From positions 1 to 64,000 of the forward strand of contig MU129146.1 of the NCBI GenBank assembly GCA_014904985.1: a stretch of DNA of 64,000 nt, read 5' to 3'. This DNA comes from Hydnum rufescens UP504 (lineage: Eukaryota; Basidiomycota; Agaricomycetes; Cantharellales; Hydnaceae). Positions 23,420-34,719 of the stretch are shown piece after piece. Made by a program: the position numbers and the translations under genes. Under the pieces are notes generated by a model. That model saw only the letters and a list, made by a program, of their open reading frames with translations, was not told the origin of the DNA and did not search any database. Position 1 is the first letter of the stretch. Each line of letters opens with the position of its first letter.

Positions 23420-23790
23420 CCAGTGAAGGTTATTCATTGCCTCAAGGCTAGAACCACACCTCCAGGGAAATCAGCTCTGGGCATTACAGTGCTTAGCATA
23501 TACGGTGGCTACTTGGGGTTGCTCTCAAGTCCAGAAGTACAGCTATGACTAGATTTGGGCACTGACATCATGCTGATATTGGAGGAATGCTATAAAGCCT
23601 TGGAATGTTGCCTGAAATTGCAAAAGGGGATGAAACTTAGCCTTTTTGAGCTCACCAACCAAGCAAAAATCCTTGGCTATGTGAATCTTTGAGTCTTCAT
23701 GCCTATGATGGACAGTCGAATGCTAGAATTCATTGAGGAAGCCTACATGATACCAGAATGAATGTCCCAGTGTTGCTAGGGGGGACTTCC
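23420..23790 (+). pseudogene. Gypsy-2 retropepsin-like protease
   Basis: The aspartic protease segment between Gag and RT. The active-site block reads LDLGTDIMLI (about 23551-23580) where the family has LDSGADI, so the catalytic D-S/T-G has become D-L-G, consistent with TCG to TTG. A TGA directly precedes it in place of an Arg codon. The downstream block QKGMKLSLFELTNQAKILGY fits the flap side of the fold. Inactive by inspection. Confidence 0.65.
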
Positions 23791-24419
23791 AGGTTAATTA
23801 CAAGGTCTCCATGCTGAGAATGGCACAAGAGACACACCTCTCAATCAGTCAGCCAGAGGAGCAATTTGACATTTGTGCTCATTCAACCCCCCTTGTGGCA
23901 AGAAATGTCCAAGTCCAGCCATGCCATCCCCAAGGGATCTGGAATCACACCACATACCAAGCCGCTTCCAGGAACCCTGACAGGTGCCAAGAATATAGCT
24001 GCATGCCACACCTGCTGTGAGTGGCAAAGGATGTGAGAATCTGTCCTGGATGGGCCACCAGGGTTCTGGTGGAAGGTCTAGTAGTGGGGCACAAGGAATG
24101 GTCATGGAGAGGGTTACACTTCCCATGAGCAATGGGTGCTTCCTAGCAGCTCCATCAGCACTGCTTAAGTCCAAAGAGCCCATAGTGCAGGTAGCCAATA
24201 TGTCCCCCCACCACAGAATGGATTCACAAGGGCAATGTACTGGGCATCCCACATGACCCAGAGCAGTACTTCAATAGAGCCAGGGATGACAAACAAACAC
24301 AGCACTTGAAAGCCTATGCCCAGGTAGTGCAGAAGATCACCCAAGGATTGCTAGGGACAAGGATCTATCAGATCAAGCATCAGTGAAGTCATGAGCACTG
24401 GAGATTCCCCCAGGACCCA

Positions 24420-25430
24420 ATGATCCCAATGAGCTTTGGGGTCCTAAAACGTCAGAGCCCACAGACCTGACTATGTATGACTCAAAGAAACTCAAAGAAC
24501 TCATAGACATTGCTCCAGACGTCCCTCCAGACATAAAAGTGAAGACTCTGGCTTTGATCAAAAAGCATATCCAAGCATTCAGGTTCAATGATTGCCTGGG
24601 GATATTGGAAACGATTGCCAAGATCCACATGAAGGAGGAAACCCACCCCATGTCCATGCCTATGTACAGAGCTTTGCCAGTGAAAAGACAAGTGATCAAC
24701 CAGCAGATGGACAAGTGGATCCATCAGGAGGTGGTGGAACCCTCAAAAAGTCCCTGGGCTGCCCCTGTAGTTATAGCATATTGAAATGGGAAACCAAGAT
24801 TCTGTGTAGACTACAGGAAACTCAATGCCATGACTATACCCAATGAATTCCTGATCCCTTGACAAACAGAGATCCTGCAAGCCCTGTCAGGATCACAGGT
24901 CTTGTCTTCCCTTGACACACTGGCAGGACCCCACCAGATGATGATAGACAAGGAGGATAAAGAGAAAACAGCCTTCCATTCTCACTGAGGGCTCTGGCAA
25001 TTCAAATGAATGCCCTTTGGCCTTAGGAACAGCCCCTCAATCTTTCACAGCATGATGCAATCTATCCTTGCCCCATTCCTATGGATATTCTCACTGGTGT
25101 ACATAGACGACATTGTAGTGTATTCAAAATCATATGAGGAACACCTGGAGCACCTTGACCAAGTCCTACAGGCATGTGCTGAAGCTAAACTACCTTGCTC
25201 CCAAGAAGTGCCACTTCATGTACACCTCTATCCTACTACTGGGGCAAAAGGTCTCCCAACTTGGGTTGTTGACCCACAAGGAAAAGATCAAGGCTGTTAT
25301 GGACCTAGCCCACCCCCATAATAGAGCAATGCTGCAAACATTCCTGGGGATGGCCATTTACTTCTCGCACTTTATACCACACTACTCAGAGCAAGCAGTG
25401 CCATTATTCAAACTACTATGAAAAGCCAGA
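24420..25430 (+). pseudogene. Gypsy-2 reverse transcriptase
   Basis: Blocks in order: MYRALPVKRQVINQQMDKW (about 24661-24718), SPWAAPVV (24749), KPRFCVDYRKLNAMTIPNEF (about 24791-24850), the MPFGLRNSPSIFHSMMQ region (25010), the catalytic YIDDIVVYS (near 25100), then the connection block (APKKCHFM, QTFLGMAIYFSHFIPHYSE). In-frame TGA codons occur near 24781, 24859, 24986 and 25007, the last where the family has Arg before MPFGL, and there is a frameshift near 25190. The Asp pair itself is intact. It is more decayed than Gypsy-1. Confidence 0.88.
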
Positions 25431-25439
25431 AGCTGGACT

Positions 25440-25917
25440 TGGGGGCAGAGCAAGAATGAGCCTTTGAAGACGTCAAAGAAGGGCTGGTCTTAGCCCTGTG
25501 CTCAGTCACTCAATTCCAGCTAGGCCATATTGTATATATTCCGATGCATAGGATGTAGCCATAGGGGCCAGTCTACAACAAATCCAGCCAATAGCAATGA
25601 GAAATCTGAAGGGTACAAAAATATACAATAAGATCCTGGCTGTGCATACAAAAGGCAAGCCTGTCCCAAAAATAGCTCATCAAGCCTCAAAGAATACAAA
25701 CAACATGCCTGACGCCAGCCCCTGGGCTGAGAATGTGGAAGACATGATAGTACATGTTAAACAAGTAATCACCTACTGGAGTAGGTCCCTCAAGTCTGCC
25801 AAATGAAACTATTTGGCAATGGAGAGAGAAGCCCTAGGGGTTAAGGAAGTGCTAGTGCATTTCCAACCCTTCATCAAAGGTGAGAAAAACATTGTGATTA
25901 CAGATCATGCAGCCCTG
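25440..25917 (+). pseudogene. Gypsy-2 RNase H, 5' part (split by LTR-B)
   Basis: RNase H segment with ITYWSRSLKSAK, NYLAMEREALGVKEVLVHF and the end block IVITDHAAL at 25888-25916. The frame stops where a solo LTR starts at 25918 and resumes at 27131 with QWARMYENANRHLT. Several TGA/TAG stops interrupt the frame upstream. Confidence 0.85.
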
Positions 25918-27130
25918 TGTAAGCAGGATGGTTACGAACCAATCCAACTACTGTCCACGTCGTTGAGGAGAGGACAAAAGAAGGGAGCCACGGGGACAAT
26001 TTGAATATTCAGTTCCAGGGAAATGAAGGTCTTTTTGGATAATAGAAAATCCCAATGAACAGTGATTGCTCAAAGGAATAGATCAGTGTCACAAAATAAA
26101 GATGTCAAGGCCACACCCTGAAGTTGTCCTCTTGACTATTCAGTCTAAATGCAGCTGTACAAAGTCTTGACAAATGGGAAATCTCCTCCAGACAGCAGCA
26201 ATACTTCAGTGCCTCAGACTGTGATAGGGGGAAAAACCAAATATTTACATGCCCCCTCCCCTTTATATACATTCCAGACCACAATTCAAAATTCCGGAAG
26301 ACAAGCAGAGATAAGGGAAGCATAATGAAAAAGAAATGAAGCTAAAAGCTTCAAAACTGGTGGAGATATTCAAGAATCAAGTAAAAAAAGACAAAAAACA
26401 CTTTACAAGGCATTCCTCTCTTGAAACTGGATAGATTCCCTTAAGGAAAGGTGGAATAGGTCGCCCTGAGTGCCATTTGCATCGGAATTAAGAGGGCCAG
26501 AACTAATTTGTCATTTGTGTTGGTGGAGCAAGGGGGGAGTCATGAGGAAGGGGTTGTCTTGTGAAAAATGGAGTTCGCGTCCGTTCGTTTTGCCCTTGGT
26601 ACTGTTCGATGCGCATTTTAACAGCTTTCAGGGTGTGGTACTCGCGAACAAATCCGATAAGAATTGGCTTCGCAAAGTAAGAAATACTCCTTCAGAGTAT
26701 GAATCATGGCAAGATATTGTTACAGGGACTGCATTTTGATCCGCTCATTTCGTGTTTGGTACCGTTCGATAGGTACAATTCGTATCCTTCTGGGAGTGGT
26801 CGTTCCGAGTCGATCCGATCAAAACTGACGGAGGAATTCGAAAAATACTTCTTTAGAGTGACATAATCCCTTTTTGAATCATGTGATGGGTCCGCGGGTC
26901 CAGAACGAAGGCCAGGCACAGTCTGCGTCATTACATAATCACAATTCTTTGCCCTTAAGGCAAAGGAACGATGTGGAATGATGGGTTTCAGATGTATAGA
27001 ATTTGGACTGTTTCTCCAATGAATGAACAGCTTGAAAATAAAGGATCGGATGGACATTCAGTCCATTTGTTTGGTTGTAAAATTGGCCTCGGATGGTGTT
27101 TCTATGGTGTAGGGATTTATCCCTCCAACA
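25918..27130 (+). mobile_element. Solo LTR, family B (copy 1), inside Gypsy-2 RNase H
   Basis: 1213 bp, starting TGTAAGCAGG and ending TCCAACA (TG...CA). The 4-bp target duplication CCTG lies at 25914-25917 and 27131-27134. Removing the insert and one CCTG restores the RNase H frame (DHAAL then QWARMYENAN). A second copy of the same LTR is at 56110-57324. It carries two or three diverged copies of an internal motif beginning GGTAC-GTTCGAT, also present in LTR-A. It contains no open gene. Confidence 0.93.
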
Positions 27131-27668
27131 CCTGCAATGGGCCAGGATGTATGAAAATGCCAACAGACATCTCACAGTGTGGGGGCAGTATTTGCAGCAT
27201 ATCCAGGCCTGGATATAGTACACATAGTGGGCATTGTTCACTCCAATGTTGACCCCCTCTCAAGGCTACAACAGGTTCTGCCATATCAATTGCCTGTGGA
27301 AGATAGCTCCCCCTCCCTGCCAACTCAGCTCCCAACACAACTGATGTATGCATGGGAAGACATAATAGAGAGGAAGCCCACTGAGTGAGCAGCATTCCTT
27401 TCCACCTGAGCACAGAGCAAGAAGCAAGGTCTCCAGGAGGAAGGGAAGGCTACTGCTGGGGCAACAGATGAGATAGAGTTGGCTGCACAGTGAAGAGCCA
27501 GAACAGCAAATGCCCTGGGCCGAGAACACACGCCATGAACACTCAACATCAATATCAGCCCCTGAAGAATAGAAGCCTTCATTCAAGGATACCAAGCAGA
27601 CCCCAGCTTCTGGCAACCATGGAATGAAGTGGCAGAAGATGAATCAGAGCTCTTGGTGGCCCAGAGAT
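27131..27668 (+). pseudogene. Gypsy-2 RNase H, 3' part and spacer to integrase
   Basis: Continuation after the LTR-B insertion: QWARMYENANRHLT, AAYPGLDIVH and HSNVDPLSRL, the standard C-terminal block of fungal Gypsy RNase H. Then a linker region with several TGA stops at expected Arg codons and ending near ELLVAQRFYK. No integrase follows; the sequence runs into an LTR-A remnant at about 27670. Confidence 0.82.
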
Positions 27669-27670
27669 TT

Positions 27671-27984
27671 TATAAGCCTTTCCACAAGCATCCCAGATGT
27701 ATAAGCCTTTCCTTAAGCATCCCAGATGACATATAAGCCTTCCTACAAGCATCCCCTATGTATAAGCCTTTCTACAAGCATCCCCTGCATATAAGCCTTT
27801 CAACAAGCATCCCAGATGATATATCATTGACTACAGCTAGTCCATATCCATCCTATTCCCCACTGAACACCATACACATCTTGCAGAGTGTGATCAACCA
27901 TTGAAGCAAACCAACCCAATGAATAACAACAGAAATACAGTCACCCATCTACACACTGGCTGAACCAGATTTTGATTTGACAGT
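27671..27984 (+). mobile_element. Truncated LTR-A remnant (copy 4), with expanded sub-repeats
   Basis: Corresponds to the last 360 bp or so of LTR-A in the orientation of copy 1 (GATCAACCATTGAAG, ACACACTGGCTGAACCAGA). Its final 35 bp are at 29312-29347 because a MITE cluster sits between. The start (27671-27818) is five tandem copies of a 29-bp unit (ATAAGCCTTTC-ACAAGCATCC); LTR-A copies 2 and 3 have only two. Confidence 0.8.
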
Positions 27985-29311
27985 ATGGTTGCCATGGTCA
28001 GGTTTTGGTCAGGTTTTGCCCAATTTGGCAAAACCTAAACCTGACCAGGTTCCAAAATCACCCATGAGGGCAAAACCTGAACCTGACCTGAGGTTCGGTC
28101 TCATTCAGGTCAGGTTCAGGTTTAAACCTGGTTTAAACCTGAAACCTGAGGTATGAGGAAGCCAACATTTTCAGGGGATACTACAGAATATCTAGACCCT
28201 CTGCTCAAGTCTCTGCCTCTGGCACTCCCTTTACATCCTGATTTAGATCCACATCTCCTTCCTAGCCCCCTTTCATCTTCTGGAGATGGTATTTAGTATG
28301 GATGCTGCAGTTCAGGTTTAAACCTGTGGAACCTGAGTTTAAACCTGAACCTGACCCAGGTCAGGTTCCATTGGGTCAGGTTTCATTTCATTTTCTTCAG
28401 GTCAGGTTCAGGTTTTGCCCTTGCCCTGAATCCAAAAACCAGTCTGAAACCAGGTTTAAACCTGAACCTGAAAGGTAGGGTGTAAGTTCCATTCCATGTA
28501 AATTGACCACTATTCTGGCACCAAATCTGGCAATTTACACATGTGACAGTTCTGGAGTCAGAAGTCACATGACTTGGCCATCAAATGAGGTAATTGGTGC
28601 AGGTCATACAACACATGACAGAATGTAGTGACTAAATACCATCTCCAGAAGATGTGTAAGCAGTAAATTGAAGTAAAAGGGGGCTAGGAAGGAGATGTGG
28701 ATCTAAAGCAGGATGTAAAGGGAGTGGCAGAGGCAGAGACTTGAGCAGAGGGTGTAGATATTCTGTAGTACCCCCTGAAAATGTTGGCTTCCCTCATACC
28801 TCAGGTTTCAGGTTTAAACCAGGTTTAAACCTGAACCTGACCTGAATGAGACCGAACCTCAGGTCAGGTTCAGGTTTTGCCCTCATGGGTGATTTTGGAA
28901 CCTGGTCAGGTTTAGGTTTTGCCCAAATTGGGCAAAACCTGACCAAAACCCGACCATGGCAACCATAGTATTTAGTCACTACATTCTGTCATGTGACTTG
29001 TGACCTGCACCAATTACCTCATTTGATGACCAAGTCATGTGACTTCTGACTCCAGAACTATAGTCACATGTGTAAATTGCCAGATTTGGTGCCAGAATAG
29101 TCAATTTACATGGAATGGAACCTACACCCTACCTTTCAGGTTCAGGTTTAAACCTGGTTTCAGACCAGTTTTTGGATTCAGGGCAAGGGAAAACCCTGAA
29201 CCTGACCTGAAGAAAATGAAATGAAACCTGACCCCCATGGAACCTGACCTGGGTCAGGTTCAGGTTTAAACTCAGGTTCCACAGGTTTAAACCTGAACCA
29301 CAGCATCCATA
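27984..29311. mobile_element. hAT-like MITE containing a nested inverted copy of itself
   Basis: The outer element has ends TATGGTTGCC... and ...GCATCCATA, flanked by an 8-bp duplication TTTGACAG (27976-27983 and 29312-29319), inserted in LTR-A. Its interior is built of CAGGTTTAAACCTG and CAGGTTCAGGTTTTG motifs and encodes no protein. An inner copy, 28297-28967, sits in opposite orientation with its own 8-bp duplication GTATTTAG (28289-28296 and 28968-28975). Outer minus inner is about 650 bp, the same size as the inner element (671 bp). The 8-bp duplication points to hAT-type mobilisation; the transposase source is not here. Confidence 0.88.
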
Positions 29312-29654
29312 TTTGACAGTCATCAGAGCTCCCAACCCTTCTCTATAGCAGCCCTCCTGCTCAAAGCCAGTGCTTAGAGTGGTTGGATTACTTTCCTCTT
29401 TCTGTTCACAGGTCCCTCAAATCCGCCTTGTCTAATCACAACAAATACCATGGTCCCTTGAAGTTGAGACCACGTTATTACACAGGGTGTCCATCAGTCA
29501 TTGTAAAACCCCTGGAGTTGTGCCTGCAGTGGGCACACATACCCATACCTATATCACTAGTGGACCTCATTTTTTTTCATCTCACACACACCTTTAGGCA
29601 CTGTCTAGACATGCCTATATAAAAACCACTCTTAGGTCAAATGCCAATGCAACT

Positions 29655-29702
29655 GGAACCCACCTAAGAGGTACCTTTTTGAGGGTACATTAGGTACTCT
29701 CT
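29655..29702 (-). repeat. End of a dispersed repeat (CTCTTAGGTGG family)
   Basis: Reverse-complement match to the repeats at 51267 and 51709: ACCTAATG-ACCCTCAAAA followed by GGTACCTCTTAGGTGGGTT. The adjoining 29580-29655 also matches the 51.8 kb copy (AGGCATGTCTA motif). Confidence 0.6.
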
Positions 29703-29823
29703 ATCATTCTTTTCCTTCATACTTGCCCATACTTGCTTAGACTTAGTCAGACTTATCTGGACTCAGCCAGACCTATCTGTGTTTATATTTGTTTGGTGCC
29801 CTCATCACAGCATGGCCCTGACA
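29700..29823 (-). mobile_element. Fragment of LTR family C
   Basis: About 125 bp ending GGCCCTGACA, the reverse complement of the first part of the solo LTR at 35280-35907 (TGTCAGGGCCATGCTG, then the GCACCAAACAA region). Confidence 0.65.
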
Positions 29824-30790
29824 GGTGGACACAATGGTTGTAGCCAGGTGCTCATCAGTTGTAGGAGATAAGTGCCAGTGGGTTGGGAGTTCACAGGACT
29901 TGGGTCTACAGGATATTTAGGCACTGCAGATGGCTCTGACCCTGGATTGAGGTTTGGGTGAAGTGGTGGCAGCACTGAGAGACCCAGAGCATTACACTTG
30001 AAAGTAGTTTGTTGAGCACCATTGCAAACCACCCCAAAGTCCCACACATCATCAGCTTCCACTCCATTGCATTACCAGGAATGATCACAAAGTGAGTGTG
30101 AGATACCAGCATGGTATTGTTGGCTATAAAGAAAGGTGCAAGAATCCTCAATATGGATTTCATCTTCTTGTTTTCCACCACTTTTGACTTCCAGCACTCA
30201 TGCACTTCAATGAGTTTGGTAAGATAGGGTCTTTCTGGCCATGCAAATAAACCTGTGCTTGAGCAACTCTCAAGCTGTAGGCACTATTGTAACACACAGG
30301 GAGCAGAGAACCCAATTAGGGTGTTGTCAGTGATCCTGATTGCATAGAACAATGACTACCAAGGAAAGTATAGCTGGGGGCATACTTCAAGAGGATCATG
30401 AGTTAGATATGCTGCTATGAAGTCTTTGATTGGTGTGGAGAAGTTCCCATCAAGTGTTGGGTGGATTTTTCAGTATCAAGAATGAGACTTATACCAAATT
30501 TGACTCATTCAGACCATGTCCTAGATTTAACACTCAAGGCCCAGTGTTTGTGAAACACATTCACACCTTCATGGGGTGAAGCTCTGTGTATGGGGCTCCC
30601 CCTTTGCAGGTTTAATTGCAGTGATTTCCAAGCTCCAGATGTCTGCTGCATGGTTGTACCCAGATTGCTTGATGAGCTCAGGGCTCATCCAGTAGGGCTT
30701 TCTGACAAAGTGTTCCTTCTGGAGTGTCCTGCTTAGTTGGCCAGAGATGCCAAAGTCAGCCAATTTGACTATATGGCACAAAGGGATGTT
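29805..30790 (-). pseudogene. Broken STE20-family (GCK-III-like) protein kinase
   Basis: The minus-strand frame at 30781-30569 reads through kinase subdomains VII-IX: VKLADFGISGQLSRTL (the DFG metal-binding motif), then KPYWMSPELIKQSGYNHAAD (activation-segment end, family G/S-T-PYWMSPEVIKQ) and ADIWSLEITAI. Further pieces in other frames follow (ELHPMKV, NPPTLDGNFSTPIKDFI-like, 30560-30430), then a C-terminal piece near 30230-30150 (LTKLIEVHECWKSK, like the family's LTELIERYQRWK) and VWDFGVV (about 30050), like the family's WDFDTV. The N-terminal lobe is absent. Frameshifts and stops make it a pseudogene. Family members signal in septation and polarity pathways. Confidence 0.75.
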
Positions 30791-30939
30791 CTGTTGAGAT
30801 CACAGCAATTGGTCAAGTTGAAGCTACCTTCTCCAGCACTCTGTAACCTTCCAACCCTAACCTTCAGGGATCCTTTCCCATGAACCCAAGGACATTTCTT
30901 GGTGCTATATAGAATGAGCACACCAAAATGAAACCATGT

Positions 30940-31480
30940 CCAATGATCATTGGGGGGGTTTCACAACCCCCAAATCCCTCTGAAATCAGTCCCAAATAGT
31001 GACAAAACTCATTATTTCAGAATGGATTTGGAGCTCTGGTAGCTCCAAATCACTTTTCAAAAAGTCCTAAAGTAATGAGCCTCAAAATACAATCACCATG
31101 CCACCCAGTTGTTGGTGCTGTTTCCCATGACTTCAGCATAGCTGTTGGTGTTGTCCACCCTTCAGTTTGTGGTGAATAATGGCTGCATCATAATAATCTT
31201 ACATTCCTTGTATGTGCTATACATAAGTGCTCAAATGAAGATGAAAATACAGAGGCAGAAAATGCCAATGGCTATGCTGAAGTTGTGGGAAACAGTGCCA
31301 ACAACTGGACCAAATGGGTGGTACAGTAATTATATTTTGAGGCTCATTAGTTTAGGACTTTTTGAAAAGTGATTTGGAGCTACCAGAGCTCCAAATCCAT
31401 TCTCAAACAACAATTTGTGTCACAATTTGGCACCAATTTAAGAAGGATTTGAAACCCCCTATTGGGCCACAGAAGGCCAC
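30940..31480. mobile_element. Fold-back MITE (inverted arms, no gene)
   Basis: Arms of about 200 bp at 30940-31150 and 31265-31480 are reverse complements (about 80-85% by eye), best over GGATTTGGAGCTCTGGTAGC and its flanks. The outer ends carry GGGGGTTT runs. The 110-bp centre is unrelated to either arm. The target duplication is unclear. Confidence 0.65.
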
Positions 31481-31815
31481 CAACACCCACACATTCAATG
31501 TTTCCAATCCAAGGGACCTCAGTGATCCATCCTCACTGAGTCACAATCCCACAAGTCCTGCAGCACAGGGCCACCCCAGCTCTATAGTACAATTGCTTCC
31601 TCTGACTGGGGATACATGAATTTGGCTGACTCCCACCTTCATACAAGAAAAAGCAATTTGACCTTATAAAAGGGGAGGGGGATTACAGCAGTCACTACAA
31701 TATTCCCTCTCATCTCTTGCCTTAGAACCCAATCCCATGCAGGGCCAGGAAGTTGAATCCCACCCTTGGCTTCTATATGCAGTATTGTATTGTTGGTCAC
31801 CAAGGGATGGCTGGG
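31480..31815. other. No recognisable feature
   Basis: Unique-looking CpG-poor sequence between a MITE and an LTR. I see no gene or RNA. Confidence 0.4.
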
Positions 31816-33392
31816 TATAGAAGGGTTGGGAGCTCCAATGACTGTCAAATCAAAATCTGGTTCAGCCAGTGTGTAGATGGGAGACTGTATTTCTGTTTAT
31901 TCAAATGGGTTGGTTCGCTTCAATGGTTGATCACTCTCTGCAAGATATGTATGTGTTTATTGGGAAATGGAATGTGATATGGACTAGCAATAGTCAATGA
32001 TATATCGTAGATGCTAATAGGAAGGCTTATACATCATATAGAATGCTTATAGAAAGGCTTATACATGTTCATGTTGTGTTTGTTTGTTTACTGATATTTG
32101 TGTGTCCTTATTTACGTCCTCCTAGTCAAAATGCGGATATCTGTGGGCTGTAGAATGGTCAGTGCTTGGTTAGTTTTGTTAGTATGCTTCAATCTTCTTT
32201 CCTGACTTGTATTTCGTTATGCTTACTTTTTCCTTGGATGTCCAGCAACTCTAACCTTAGGTTCTGCAACTATCCTTGGCTTCAGTATTTTGCATAGATG
32301 GCTTCCAGTAGCTTGGTCTCAACAACCTTGAAGATGACTTAGCTCCAGATGGCTTTAGATAGACTTTTCTTTAGATTATAAGCAGAATGGTTGACAGTAG
32401 TAGACAGTGGTTGATTTCCAGAGTGAGGAGATGGGGGGGGAACAAGAAAATCTGCTAGCTTATATACCTATCTGAAGGTGGCTGTGCATGGAGCAAGAAC
32501 AAAAGAGTAATAAAGCTATGAGATCATAGTGGAGTAGAACAAAAGAGTAATAAAGAAATGATGTCATAATGCGGTCATAGCTGAGTCATCCATAGAGTGT
32601 GATGTCATAGTGATGTCATTCATAAAGAGAACAAAAGGATTCATAAAGGAAATGATGTCACTAGTTTGCTGAGCTTGTGGAGGAGTTGGAGCATGATGTC
32701 ACTGACCATATGGAGCATTCTGGGAAGCAAAATGAAGGGATATCTCCAGGTTCTGGAGATTAATTTGAGCATAGTCCAATGGTTAAGGTGTTTTGTTGCT
32801 GGTTGAGAATGGGGACAAGTGCATGGGATGGGATTCGATGCAGAAACAGCAGTTTGCATCCGTAATAGACATTCTTGGTATCATTCGATGCGGATTTTTA
32901 ACAGCTTTCTGGGCGCAGTGGTTCTGAGCAGATTGGATGCAAACTGACAGAGAAATTCGTAAAATACTGATGGGTGTTGATTCTAATGGTAATATCATTC
33001 TGTAGAGTTCAGTTTTGATCTGTTCTCACGTGCTTGGTACGTTGGATGCGGATTTTTTATATCTTTCCAGGCGCGGTTATTCCAAGAGGATTGGATACAA
33101 ACTGACAGAGAAATTCGTTTTTTACTGGAAATCCCGGATTCTAATAGTAAACTTGGTCTGGAGAGTGCAGTTCTTGTCTGTTCGACTTGTGTTTGGTATC
33201 ATTTGAAAGGTGTGAATCGTGGCTTTCAAGAATTATATGGGCGTACCCTCTGATTAAAACTGACAGAGTTATAGAACGAATTTGGTTTCTATGCATAGCT
33301 GTAATTAATTTCATAATTGGTCATGTGATCGTCCAATGGCTGGAAGTGGTGTAATTTCGCATTTCTGATACTGGATGTTTTTATCTTCCACA
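31816..33392 (-). mobile_element. Solo LTR, family A (copy 3), complete
   Basis: 1577 bp from TATAGAAGGG to CTTCCACA with a 5-bp target duplication CTGGG (31811-31815 and 33393-33397). On its own strand it runs TGTGGAAG...CTTCTATA. It holds three diverged repeats of about 160 bp beginning near 32876, 33035 and 33190, and a tRNA-like segment at 32776-32845. No internal element or partner LTR is adjacent, so it is a solo LTR left by recombination. Confidence 0.92.
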
Positions 33393-33964
33393 CTGGGGGA
33401 CTGCCTGTGGACCTCAAAAACCACAATCAGTATCAAAGTATCATGGCACAGGTTGTAGAGACTTACACAGCTATTGCCCCAACAGGTCACCAGAATCCTC
33501 ATCCCATGGTAATACACCAATGAGCACTTGAAACCTATCTTTGACTCTCATGACTCACCCCCTGCTCATGGTGACATGCCCTTTGGGGGACCATGATCCA
33601 AGCCCATGTTCACTCAATGAGTGGGAGAGTGCTGTTGGTGCTACCAGGAAATATCAGTACTGCAACCAGCTCTGGTTTAAATTCAAATCACCTCTAAGAA
33701 TGCTTGGACTCCCCAATGGCTGCACTGTGAACACATCTGAGAAGATGGGTTCAGAGAGCAGTATATTCATGCTAGAACCAAGTCATTCATAAGGTTCAGA
33801 ATCTCAGACAAGGATATGTTTCACAAAATAGCCCTGCATTTGGACATGTGTGGACTTGAACTGGTAGGCCCCAACAACCATCATGATTACCTTGAGAAAG
33901 ACAAATAAGGTCTTGACTTTCTGACTATTCTCAGTGTTGTGTACACAGTATCAGGATGATGTAA

Positions 33965-34204
33965 TTGGATGGGACCCATCCTGCAACCTTGTCTGCACTC
34001 TGGCATCAATGTTATCTTCTGAATCTGGATGTGTTATTTCTGCCATTACTACATGCATGGGTCACATCAATAATGCATCCATGCTGGTTCTGTGGACCTG
34101 CTGTAACTCAACAACTGGAGGAGGTGGACCACATGCTTTCAGGCTGTTCATTTCATAAGGTAGTTGTGAGAAAACAGAGACAGATACTATACACACCTGA
34201 ATGA
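33965..34204 (+). pseudogene. Possible LINE-type RT C-terminal zinc finger fragment
   Basis: The open frame ends in CWFC, then 12 residues to VDHMLSGC and a Lys/Arg-rich tail. That C-x2-C-x(n)-H-x4-C spacing is what the zf-RVT domain at the C-terminus of LINE-like reverse transcriptases looks like. No RT is visible upstream and nothing else supports it, so the call is weak. Confidence 0.3.
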
Positions 34205-34719
34205 TGCCATGTCATGAGAGCACCCTCAGGTTGCTGTTGCATTACCATTTCATACTGGGGTGGAGCTGCCATTCAAATTCAGGGGATGACCATTTTTTTG
34301 ATCTTGATATCTGAGCTGGCAACCCTAAGTTGAGGACTTTCTGCCCTATCCAGATGCAAAACTGAGGACCCAGAATTTGGCACAATTTATTTTGAACATG
34401 ACTCAACACCACCCAGATGCAAACCAAAAAGAACTCAACACTGGCACAAGTTGAGGAGGGATAGGTTGCTATATATGATTTTTAGGTAGCAGAAACATAA
34501 GTAGTTAGCTCACAAATTATATTTTTTAAGTGATTTAACAAGCTTTGAGTGGGTTTGGAGAAGATTCTCCAGAATTCTGAAAAGGAAATTTTCACCTTCT
34601 TGTGTGCACAACTATGAGGGTAGGAGGAGGGAGGTCAGAATACCATGTAGATGGCCCCTTACCATAGCACAAAGGCTGCAAGCCAGAGTACCAGGCGAGT
34701 GCTTAATTTGAACTTAAAG

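Noticed and set aside
26964..27413. Frames at 26971-27252 and 27117-27413 as genes
   Set aside because: The first is mostly LTR-B sequence running into RNase H, and the second is antisense to the Gypsy-2 RNase H frame.
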